Assembly: GCF_963169125.1 (NCBI RefSeq)
Contig: NC_084802.1
Location: 118,796,903 to 118,860,902, forward strand
Direction: 5' to 3'
DNA: 64,000 nucleotides
DNA from: Humulus lupulus
Lineage: Eukaryota > Streptophyta > Magnoliopsida > Rosales > Cannabaceae
Shown: piece after piece, positions 24,944-34,998 of the stretch
How positions within the stretch are numbered: the first letter of the stretch is position 1
Layout: every line of letters begins with the position of its first letter
Program-made: the position numbers and the translations under genes
Notes under the pieces: model-generated
Seen by the model: only the letters and a program-made list of their open reading frames with translations
Told to the model about the DNA's origin: nothing
Databases searched by the model: none

Positions 24944-26276
24944 TGTGATAAAATTTGATCAATTATGTGCGAGTATACACAGCCAAGAAACAAGTAATAA
25001 AATGATAAGTTGAGTGTCGTCTCCACAATGATTGCAAATTAAAACTAAACGCACAAATTAATTAACAAACAATTGCAAAAGTAACCAACTTAAATTGTTT
25101 TGATTTTGTAAACTAACACTACTTTGAATCAATTAAAAATGCTAAAAAATAAACTACAATTCTAATAAAAAACTAAGGTAAAATCATTTTGTTGAAATAG
25201 GCTTGAATTATTAAATCCCTCTATGTTAAATGACCTGTATGTTTTGCTGCAACAAAATCTCAGCAAAATTACCCAAAGTTAACAAGAATTCAAAACCAGC
25301 TCATAGAACTATTCCAAATCATATCGTATTAATTCTTTCACCTAATTTAACATATTCCTATGCCAATCAAGTTTAAGAACCTAGAATTAAGAATCAATTC
25401 ATAATTGTTAGACAAGGTAAATAACACATTCCTATGTTATTCATAAACATAACCTAACAAGATTATTCACCTGTATCACAAGAACTATGACATTGAGTTC
25501 ATTAATAATCCAAGCCTCAAAATATCTAGTTCATGGCTAAAATAAGAAACACAAATAGAAAATGAAAATTTTCCATGGGAGTTCAAACACTAAATACTAA
25601 AAGAAAATAGGAAAGAAATAACAAAGGAGAAGAAATAGCCAAAAAATGATGATGGAATCAATCTTCTTTTCTTTTCCCCTTCTTCCTTCTTCTTTATCCT
25701 TCTTTGTACAACTCTCTTGTACTTGGTGCATCTCTCTAAAAGATGGCTGAATTGGGTAAATGGAGGTTGTCCTTTCTTTTTCTTCAGCTAGGGTACAAAA
25801 CATTCTTTTCTCATGTGCCAAAAATTCCCTCCAAGCCTCCCACACGAGATACTCTCCATTCTTCCATAATTTTCTTCCGCATTTCTTCTTTGAAATGCAG
25901 TCAAAAACTCAATTTTTTGCCACCTCACCTCCCTTTGACAAGTCAATTAATGACATGCCACATCTCTATACTTTATATGCTAAATTATCCTCTTTGAATC
26001 TTGCTGAAAATGCTTTAGCAAAGCTTATTTTGCTCTAACAAAACCTGATATGTCAGCACAAAATAAACAATTAAGAGAAATTTCACTTTTCATTGTTTTC
26101 GTTGGACAAATTCATGCATAAACTATTTATTTGCTTCTTTCAGCCTTAAACACCAAAAATGACACAAGAACACAAATAGGAAAGAAAATAACAAAAGTAC
26201 ACAAACATCACTCAACCAAATTCTATATTTATAAGCATAAAAGTATGAAAAATAACTTTTTATTCAAGAGTTATCA
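24944..26276 (-). repeat. Athila 5' LTR
   Basis: On the minus strand it starts TGATAACTCTTGAAT at 26276 and ends ..TTTTATCACA at 24944. Related LTRs are at 12511-13815 and 45016-46436. Confidence 0.85.
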
Positions 26277-26281
26277 ACAAC

Positions 26282-27086
26282 ATCAACATACAAAATTTGG
26301 GATGCATTTGAGAAGAAATACTATGCTGAAGAAAAAGGTTCCGAGAAATTCCTCATAAATCAGTACATGGAATTTAATTTTTTTTTTAATGAAAAATCCC
26401 AACTTCCACAAGTGCATGACTGACAAGTTATTGTGAATGTTATCTCCTCTAAAGATAACCTTACTGGATTCTTTTCTTGGAGTGGCTATAGGAAGAAGAT
26501 TCTCCATAAGAATGAGGAGATATCTTTGGAAGAAATCCTTAAGCACCTAAGGATTGAAGAGGAGTCTCATTCTAGAGATAAGTATATGGAAGAGTTCAAT
26601 GGAGGGACATCCAAGGAAAATGACATAGAGAAATCCTCTCAATCAAAAGGGAAGGTTCAAAAAAAGCCATAATCAAAGAAGGATAATTACCTAGCCCCAA
26701 GGTAGAATGAACGGAAATTAAATGGTGTCAAAGGCCCTTGTTTTGTTTGTGGCAAGAGCAGTCACTTGGCTAGGGAATGAGAATTCCAAAAATCTACCAA
26801 TTTTGGATCCAAGGTAAACACAACTGAAGATGAGTTTGTTGCAACCTTGAGTGAGGAGAATGCCTTCCAAGGGAAAATTCAAGGATGGTGGTATGACACT
26901 TGTGCCACCATTCATGTAACTTATGACAGGGGAATCTTTTAGACATTGGAAGAGACTAAAGATGGCCATTAAATCTAAATGGGGAATGATCATAGATCCA
27001 AGGTGATGGGCATGGGCAATATGGATCTCTTCTTCACATCCGAAAAGAAAGTTCTTTTTACAAATGTGTTGTATATACCAAACATG
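26282..27086 (+). pseudogene. Copia gag C-terminus and start of protease
   Basis: Resumes the copia gag interrupted at 12510. A frame-shifted WDAFEKKYYAEEKGS-like block follows the Athila target duplication, then KNEEISLEEILKHLRIEEE (26505 on), a zinc knuckle FVCGKSSHLA (near 26735-26775), and the protease start WWYDTCATIHVTY (near 26890). In the protease the usual Ser/Thr-Gly-Ala after Asp reads Thr-Cys-Ala, which would disable it. There are stops near 26355, 26670, 26777 and 26938. The frame is cut at 27086 by the Tekay-type insertion and resumes at 31755. Confidence 0.8.
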
Positions 27087-28394
27087 TATAATGACCCAAC
27101 TATTTCTAAAACCTTCGACCATTAAAACTACTAGACATAACTACTATTTTGGGAAACATACATAAGAAATAACATAACTTTATTTAAAACCCCAAAATAA
27201 ATATTGTGCAAAATACAAAGTAAATTATGAAATATAAAATACAGTATGGGTACCCATTGTTTAATACATAAAAACATAAATAATAAACTTAAATCAATTG
27301 TTTAAAAAAAAAACTAAGTGCGGAATTACAAAAGACTTAAAAATAACATCATCCTCGATCGTTCACGCAGTCCATTCAATCCATTCATCCTCAACACACA
27401 AGCTAAGTTGCCATGAATCTTTCCGCCTTCCATATTCATTTTCCTGCATCAAGCTAAAAATAAAGGAATAAGCCTAATGCCCAGCAAGGAAAATCAACTA
27501 ACAACATATATCATAAATCATAAACATAAGATTATAGCATATACATATACTATAAAACACATTACTATAAAAACGTATAACATATAGGATTAAAATATTA
27601 ATGGCCATTAACTCATTAACATGACATGTGATAAAACCATCTAGGTCCTCTATCTACTAATCAAGGTAGGATAGATCACATGGTAATATATGATAACCCA
27701 TCTCGGTCCTCTGTTTACTAATTGAGGTAGGGTAAATCATAACTCTAAACCATGAAAATGATAAAAATTCTTGGGATTTGCTATCTAAGCAACTATAAGC
27801 CCCAAGCGACATAAAAATATTGGGGTTTGCTATCTAAGCATCTATAAGCCCCAAGTGACTACAACATATTTACATATATACATATCATAGCATAAAACAT
27901 ATCATAACATAAAAATATATCACACATATAGTCTAACCTATTTTCCTTACCAAAAATCGGGATATGGAGACAAGAACAGGATTTGGAACACTCCTAAAAC
28001 CAACAGTAAGAATGGTGAGTTTCTTAAGAAAAAGAGATCAAAAGAAAACTAAACCACCTGAGTAGAAACTTACCAAAAAGAACCTTAAGTTTCAAGAAAC
28101 TTAAACACCTAATCAAGAATCCTAAACAAGAGTTAGGATCTGAAAGAAAATAAAAGAAAACTAATGAACCATTAAAATTGAACTTAAGGATAAGAATACC
28201 TTGAATGATCTTATGAATTGATCTAAACCTCGATACAGAAATCTCACTATCTCTCACTTCCCAAGTATTTAGAAAAGCTTAGATTGATAAATCTTTTAAC
28301 CTAAAACCCAAGTGTTTCTCTCTATAGTAACCTTAGAAACTTGAAGGATCTGAACAATGCTTGAAGACTGAAGAAATGGTTGAGTACTAGGTCC

Positions 28395-28402
28395 TATTTA
28401 TA
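28395..28402 (-). promoter_or_regulatory. TATA box of Tekay-type LTR
   Basis: CTATAAATAG on the minus strand, in the LTR upstream of the R/U5 part expected toward 27087. Confidence 0.5.
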
Positions 28403-28589
28403 GAGTTCAAGGAGTGAAACTAACTCCTTTTAATTTGAATAAATAAATGAATTTAAAATGAAAAGGATTTGAATTTTTGATCAACAGACGCCTAGAACTC
28501 GGTCAAAATCGTTCAAAGGCAGGTCGAAGTGGTTAGGGCTATTTTTAAATTTAAAACCACAAACTTCTAAAAAATGTGAGTTGGAGCCG

Positions 28590-28745
28590 ATAAATCGCCC
28601 CCTACGGGCGATATATCGCCTCCCCCATATTCTCGAGCCCCGATCGTTCATTCGTGCGAAGTCGACGTGTTTTTCGTATCTTCCGTAGGCGATATATCAG
28701 CCCCTATAGCTTTGATATATCGGTATACGTTGATATATAAAACTC
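28590..28745. repeat. Cluster of GGCGATATATCGCC-type palindromes
   Basis: GGGCGATATATCGCC, GGCGATATATCAGCC, TGATATATCGG and TTGATATATAA occur within 150 bases. Two of them also lie in the 5' LTR fragment at 31295-31335. Confidence 0.8.
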
Positions 28746-29124
28746 GTATTTGCACTTTTTCAGCATATTTTGAATTAATTAAACAACTTTGACTGAGTGA
28801 AAATGTAATCCTAACAGCTGCTGGAAGGTTCTAGAGCTTCTAGATCTTTCTTTTAATTATACTATTCATCAAAAATACTTAAATCTTATAAATTCTATCT
28901 AAACCTTAGGTTATAAAAAATAATATTTCTAAGACTAGCAATATTAATCAAACCTTATGTTATAATTAATATTTCTAAACTGTAGGTTAAACTTATAGAA
29001 TCCATAACTGTTGCTATGAGTTTCCAACTAAGTCCCGGCTTGAACCAAAATCCACGGCAACTAACATACTACAAACTATGTTAACTACTACTACTATCTA
29101 GCAAAGTAAAATCTGGGCACTACA

Positions 29125-29138
29125 ATTCTCCCCAACTA
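29125..29138 (-). promoter_or_regulatory. Polypurine tract of Tekay-type element
   Basis: TTAGTTGGGGAGAAT on the minus strand lies directly before the 3' LTR, the usual chromovirus arrangement. Confidence 0.7.
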
Positions 29139-29160
29139 ACAAGAATTTTGTCCCCGAAAT

Positions 29161-31290
29161 TTACATGCCAAACAATTTAGGACACCGTGCCAACATGTCT
29201 TCCTCCATCTCCCACATTGCCTCCCGTTCAGAACTATTACTCCATAGGACCTTGACTATCAGACTACTCTTAGACTGTAATTCCTTCATCCCTCTATCTA
29301 GGATGCTAACTGCTCTTTCCTCGTAACTCAAGTCTTTCTGTAGTGCTATCGCATTGTACTTCAAGAAGTGAGATGGGTCTGACACATATCTACACAACAT
29401 CGAGATGTGAAATACATTGTGGCTATCTGCTAGAGCTGGCGGTAGGGCTAATTTATATGCAACTGTTCCCACCTTGTCCAATATCTCAAAAGGACCTATA
29501 AACTGGGGACTAAGCTTGCCTTTCTTCCTAAATCGCTTCAAACCATTCATAGGAGATATCTTTAAGAAGACTTGATCTTCGAATTTGAATTTCACATCAC
29601 GCCGCTTGGCATCCGCATAACTTTTCTGTCCCCTTTGAGCAGCGACCATATGCTTTCTAATCAGTGCTATTACATCTTGAGCCTCTCTAACAGCTTCGGG
29701 TCCAAGAAGTTTCCTTTCTCCTACCTCATCCCTATGTAACGGAGATCGACACCTCCTTCCATAAAGTAACTCATAGGGTGCCATCCCGATCGTTGAATGG
29801 TAGTTATTATTGTAGGAGAACTCTATTAGAGGCAAATACTTATTCCATGATCCTCCGAAATCAAGTATACAGGCGCACAACATATCTTCTAAAATCTGTA
29901 TGGTACGCTCGGACTGACCATCGGTCTGAGGATGAAATGCCATACTAAGACTTAACTTTATACCTATAGCTTGCTGCAAGCTTCCCCAAAATATCGATGT
30001 AAACATCGATCCTCTATCGGATACTATAGTCTTAGGGATTCCAGGCAGTCGTATTATTTCTCAAACATAAATGTCTGCGTACTGGTCTACTGTGTACGTA
30101 GTCTTGACAGGCAGGAAGTGAGCTGACTTGGTTAGTCTATCTACTACTACCCAAGTTGAGTCGTGCTACTTATTTGTTCATGGTAGTCTTGTCACGAAGT
30201 CCATGGCTATGTCTTCCCACTTCCATTCTGGGATACTAAGCGGTTGTAATAAACCTCCAGGCCACTGATGTTCTGCTTTCACTTGCTGGCATACTAAGCA
30301 TTTAGACACATATTCTGCTATGTCTTTCTTCATTCCTGGACACCAATACAATGCCTTAAGGTCGTGAGTCATCTTGGTCGACCCTGGGTGAACTGAGTAT
30401 GGAGTATTGTGTGCCTCTTCTAAAATCCTCATCTTGATCCCACAGTTATTCGGCACGCATACCCGATCCCTTATATCTCAAGAACCCCTGTCTTGATATA
30501 GAGAAATATGTGGCCTTGCCTTCTTTGACTACAACTATGTGAGATACTAATGTGTCATCATGCCCTTGCCTGATCCGTATATCTTATAACAAATTTGACT
30601 GGATGGACAAGTTAGCCAGTTTACCAATGACTACTTCTATTTTTGCATTGATCAGGTCTTGCTGAAGCGACTTTTCTATTTCGGATATTGTTGCTAGGTT
30701 CCCATAACTCTTTCTGCTTAGTGCATCAGCAACTACATTTGCTTTTCCTGGGTGGTATAGGATTTCATAGTCATAATCCTTTACTAGTTCTAACCATCTG
30801 TGCTGCCTCATGTTGAGCTCCTTTTGCGTGAAGAAATACTTTAAGATCTTGTGGTCCGTATAAATCTCACACCGTTCTCCATACAGATAGTGGTGCCAGA
30901 TTTTCAATGTGAAGACCACCGCTGCCAACTCCATATCGTGCGTTGGATAGTGTTGCTCGTATTCCTTCAGCTGCCTTGAGGCGTAGGCTATCACTTTGTC
31001 ATCCTGCATCAACACACAACCCAAACCTTGCTTTGACGCATCACAGTAAACTACAAACTTGTCGTCGGGAGTTGGTACAAACTTTTCTCATTTCATGAGT
31101 TTAGTATTGAGAATGTTGGAAGTGAAGTCAAAACGTAATTTTGTGGTAACTAAGGCTTTCTCCTTAGTTCATTCCCCAGTATTCCCACCTAAGTTTCAAC
31201 TTGGCATAAAGTTGATGCTCCTTCACTCGCAACATGATCATTCTTAAATGTTCCTCGTGCTCGACTTCGTCCTTGGAGTACACCAAAATA
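29161..31290 (-). pseudogene. Tekay-type pol: RT end, RNase H, integrase, chromodomain
   Basis: On the minus strand from 31290: the last part of RT starting at its DD-I-L-V-Y-S motif, RNase H (30584-31060, with [14 protein letters not shown] and [20 protein letters not shown]), the integrase zinc region (30178-30456, H-H-C-C with YWCPGMKKDI and CLVCQQVK), the integrase core (about 29800-30170, with FHPQTDGQSERTIQILEDML), the GPF-like block KLSPQFIGPFEIL, and a C-terminal chromodomain (29161-29330, LVKVLW..EAMWEMEEDM). TGA and TAA stops interrupt near 30060 and 30165, and there are frameshifts between RNase H and the zinc region. The chromodomain is the feature that separates chromoviruses from Tat and Athila elements and is thought to steer insertion to heterochromatin. 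Confidence 0.9.
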
Positions 31291-31754
31291 TCATCCCCTA
31301 TAGCTGCGATATATCGGCATACGTTGATATATCAAACACGTATTTGCACTTTTTCAGCATATTTTGAATTGATTAAATAGCTTTGACTGAGTCAAAACAT
31401 AATCCTAACAGCTGCTGGAAGGTTCTAGAGCTTCTAGATCTTTCTTCTAATTAAACTATTCATCAAAAATACTTAAATCCTTAATAAACATGATTATGAC
31501 AAGTGTCATGCTCTTATAAATTCTATCTAAACCTTAGGTTATAATAAATAATATTTCTAAGACTAGCAATATTAATCAAACCTTATGTTATAATTAATAT
31601 TTCTAAACTATAGGTTAAACTTATAGAATCCATAATTGTTGCTATGAGTTTCCAACTAAGTCCCGGCTTGAATTAAAATCCTTGAAAACTAACATACTAC
31701 AAACTATGTTAACTACTACTACTATCTAGCTAAGTAAAATTCTGGGACACTACA
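31291..31754 (-). repeat. Tekay-type 5' LTR, truncated
   Basis: Matches 28695-29124 of the 3' LTR, with a 30-base insertion near 31480-31510 absent from the 3' copy. The remaining 1.6 kb of the LTR was removed by the deletion that joins it to the RT. Confidence 0.8.
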
Positions 31755-33243
31755 ACATGGCCAGAAATCTTGTAATTGGAAACTTGTTGAGAAAACTGGG
31801 CATCAAAGTGGTGATTGAGTCTGGTAAGCTTATATTGTCCAAGGGAAATTAATTTGTGGGAAAGGGGTATGTTTGTGGTGTAATGATTAAATTGTGTACT
31901 CAAGACTCCAACATTCATAATAAGGCATCTAAATCTCCATGTTATGTGCTTGGCCTTAAATCTATTATTTCAGGCATAATAGACTTGCTTATATAGGTTA
32001 TAGTACAATTAAAAGAGTGATTAAATTTGATTTAATTGTATGTGATGATATTGAGATGTTAAATGTGAACTATGTATTAAATCTAAAATGCTTAAGAAAC
32101 CTTATCCTATTGTTGAAAGAGAAACTAATGCGTTAGATTTGATACATAGTACTTTATGTGAATTGAATGAAATGATAACTAGAGGTGGACATAGGCACTT
32201 TATTGCCTTTATTGATGATTGTTCAAGGTTCACATATGTTTATTTGCTTAAAAATAAGGATGAAGCATTTATAGCATGTTTAAACTCTATAGATCCGAAG
32301 TTGAAAATCTATTGGAAAAGAAAATCAAAGTAATAACAATTGATAGGGGTAGTGAATACTTTTCCAATGAATTCAATTTGTTTTGTGAAATACATAATAT
32401 AATACATGAATTTACAACCACCTATACACCCAAAAAAAATGGTATAGAGGAAAGAAAGAATAGAAAATTTGTTGAAATGATAAATGCTATGGTTTTACAT
32501 GCAAATTTGAGTTTTGGATTTTTGGGAGAAGCTTTGCTATTTACTTGTCATATTTTAAATCGAATTCCTCTAAAGAACATTCAAATTTCACCATATGAGA
32601 TACGGAAAGGAAAGAGGCCTAACCTATGGTATCTCAAAGTGTTGGGGTGCCTTGCTTCTTTAAAGAGCACAGAACCTAAAAGGACCAAGTTGGGTCCTAC
32701 AACAATAAGGTGTGTATTTGTAGGCTATGCCTTCAATAGTAAAGCCTATAGACTATTACACTTGGTGTCTAATGTCATAATTGAATTAAGAGAAGTTGAC
32801 AAAAATCCTCAAGAACATATCTCATTGGAAGAAACTCAAGAGGAGTTACCTTCAAGGGTAGTAGAGTAACCATTATTGCCTAGAAGAAGCGAAAGGCTTA
32901 AAGAGGTAGGATCACAAGATAAAAACTGACAAGTGGATATTCTTTACTGAGTAAAGGGTAATCATAAAGGAGACACTTGGAAGTATCCAATGGTACTTCA
33001 AGTAGATGATGATCCTAAAACATTCCAAGAAGATATGTCTTCCAAAGGCTCCACGTTTTGGAAGGAGGCAATAAATGATGAGATATATTCAATATTTCTA
33101 ACCATACATAGGAAATTATTGATCTACCACAAGGATAAAACCAATAGGTTGTAAGTGGATATTTTGAAGAAAAGATCACACAAATGGGACCATCTAAGCC
33201 TTTAAAGCAAGGTTGGTGGCTAAGGGTTTAGACAAAAGGAAGG
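31755..33243 (+). pseudogene. Copia protease end, integrase and start of RT
   Basis: After the Tekay target site the frame gives ARNLVIGNLLRKLGIK and FVGKGYVCG (end of protease). Integrase follows in two overlapping frames (32088-32333 and 32276-32869): FIDDCSRFTYVYLLKNKDEA (first catalytic Asp), VITIDRGSEYFSNEF (second Asp), and YTPKKNGIEERKNRKFVEM (catalytic Glu), so the D,D(35)E set is present. SPYEIRKGKRPNL and the LGC..VFVGYA block come next. The RT start (WKEAINDE near 33070, and a K-W-x-F-K-K-like stretch near 33155) is frameshifted and ends at 33243, where Tat-1 was inserted. Confidence 0.9.
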
Positions 33244-34000
33244 TGTTGACGCGGTTCTTCGCCAACAGGTAATTATGAAATGAAGAGAAAGGGATTAGTG
33301 CTAAGTGTGAACCGAAACAGATATAAGATCTTAGAAAAGGAAAGAGGTGACACAAGACACATTTTTGAGTGGTTCAAAGGTTAAAATCCTTCTACTCCAC
33401 TAGTCAGTATTATTGCTCTATACTGGATATTTGATTACAGGGCCTTTTTTACAATAGAGAATCCAACCCTTATTAAGTCCCAGGGTCTCCATATTTATAG
33501 GAGAAGGCACCTGGGAGTTGGTAAGAAGGTCATCCCGTGACCCTCATATCTATCACATCAACTCTGTGACACTCATGATTAATTCCTAAACCTGACACAT
33601 TAGTATGGTCAAATCGATAGGTAAGGAGGTAATGGGCCGCACGGCCCAACCCAGTCGTGGGTGTCTAAATACGCACGTTCCTGCTGCATGTTCGAGAAGT
33701 CAGGGGCATATCAGACACGTGATGTCTGATATATGGACGTTTACCTTGCGTGTGTTGACTTTTCAAAGGGTCATAGCCATCATACCCAGTTCGTACCGCG
33801 AGCTGGATACTTAACTCGACCATAGGCCTTCAGAATCCGGGGTCAAGTCTCGTGCAATCTTGGCGAACCCTTGAGTTTCCTCGAGCTAAGTAGGTATGAC
33901 CTAATGACAGAAGCTCCGGTCTGCGGGACGTCCACGAGATAACTATGATTAGGCCGCAGCTCGGCTCGCTAATTAGCCCGTGGGAAAAACAGGGCGTACA
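33244..34000 (-). repeat. Tat-1 3' LTR, 757 bp
   Basis: TGTTGACGCGG..GGGCGTACA on the plus strand. It contains a minus-strand TATAAATA at 33492-33499, as in the other LTR. Confidence 0.95.
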
Positions 34001-34017
34001 TCTGCCCCCCAAGCCCC
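34001..34017 (-). promoter_or_regulatory. Tat-1 polypurine tract
   Basis: GGGGCTTGGGGGGCAGA on the minus strand, touching the start of the 3' LTR. Confidence 0.85.
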
Positions 34018-34263
34018 TGCTCGTGGTATGCCACGTCGGACAAGACTGCAGTAGGGGCTTTTAGGCTTCCCCATGAACTCTTCATATTCCACCTCTTACG
34101 CAGGCGCCTGATATGTGGAACATTGTGGTTGGTGATGGTACACCTTACGAGAACCGCATTAAATGGCCTAGCCTATGCTCAGCCATCGTTCCGTATTTCG
34201 AGTGGAGGGCCTCGGATCCCTCATCAGGGCCATCCAATGGCCCTCTACACGTGACCCTTCACG

Positions 34264-34273
34264 TATATAAAAA
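34264..34273 (+). promoter_or_regulatory. TATA box for the antisense gene of Tat-1
   Basis: TATATAAAAA followed by GGGGTGG on the plus strand, inside the element but outside its LTR. A pyrimidine-rich leader (CTCTTCTTCTTATCTCTTC) starts about 60 bases downstream. The box is 735 bases upstream of the ORF start at 34999. A donor-like CTGTAAGTTCC at 34491-34501 and an acceptor-like TTTGTTCGTTAG ending at 34990 would remove a leader intron of about 500 bases. Confidence 0.55.
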
Positions 34274-34998
34274 GGGGTGGCCACCCTACGCACGGGCCAC
34301 CCTTTCATTTGAAATTTTTCCAAATCTCTTCTTCTTATCTCTTCTTCTCAGACGAAAAAACCCTCTTCTCTGTGACTACTATACTCAGCGTTCAAGAGGC
34401 TCAGGCGTCAGGATTTCTTCAAAGCTTTGGAAGCCGGTACTCCGACGAAGCTTTCACCCAGGCAATACCTTTATCCGCCTCCTAGTCAAACACTGTAAGT
34501 TCCCTAACCAAGTGTGTTTTGGAAATATATTTCACTGTAGCTTAGGTAAATATTTTACTGTAGCCGCATGCATGGTTTTACTGGGTTTTTTCGATATGAA
34601 GGGTGAAAGCCCCTTTTTAGGCTAGGGTATCTTTGCTGTAGGAAATCGTTTAAGAGTATGGTTTACAGGATGCTTTTTCTGGGGAAAATTTCTGGGTAGG
34701 AGTTTTGGAACTTTTGGGTGCAAAACCGGGTAGCTTAGGGAACACGCTTCACAAGCGGTTTTGCATTTTTTTGCCTACTAATACTTTCCCCCCAAGGCAA
34801 ATTCTATCCTGACCCTCCTGACACACAAATTCCAAGTAATCAGGGATCTGTTGGGAGCACAGGCGAGTGTTCATCGAACAGCGTGGTCCCACTCTCCACG
34901 GGCTGGGCTTACCTCAGCTCGTGCAAATAACATTTGATTTTTCCTAACGCTTGGGTCGCCTTTTCTGAAATGTTTTCTTTTGTTCGTTAGGTGACCAG

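Larger units (their letters stand above)
12511..26276 (-). mobile_element. Athila-type Ty3/gypsy retrotransposon, pol lost, with a nested CACTA element
   Basis: Flanked by exact 5-bp duplications ACAAC at 12506-12510 and 26277-26281 within copia gag. On the minus strand it shows a 5' LTR (24944-26276), a primer-binding site complementary in type to tRNA-Asp (24917-24934), gag and protease (22440-24818), and a 3' LTR (12511 to about 13815). Reverse transcriptase, RNase H, integrase and any env-like region are absent. The CACTA element sits where they should be. The two LTRs differ by several large indels, so the copy is old. Confidence 0.85.
27087..29124 (-). repeat. Tekay-type 3' LTR, 2.04 kb
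   Basis: On the minus strand it begins TGTAGTGCCCAGA at 29124. Its first 430 bases match 31291-31754. It contains a TATA box (minus strand) at 28395-28402 and a cluster of GATATATC palindromes at 28590-28745. Confidence 0.8.
27087..31754 (-). mobile_element. Tekay-type chromovirus with large internal deletion
   Basis: Flanked by exact duplications ACATG (27082-27086 and 31755-31759) inside the copia protease, whose reading frame is intact across the site. On the minus strand the element starts TGTAGTGTCCC at 31754 and ends ..GGGTCATTATA at 27087, with the final CA decayed to TA. It keeps only the first 464 bases of the 5' LTR, then jumps into the RT near its DD motif. RNase H, integrase and chromodomain follow, then the 3' LTR. 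Gag, protease and most of RT are gone. Confidence 0.85.

Noticed and set aside
34113..34625. A 170-codon open frame on the plus strand near the Tat-1 3' LTR
   Set aside because: It starts upstream of the TATA box at 34264 and runs through the leader and the donor site of the antisense gene. No family resemblance; probably chance in a GC-richer region.
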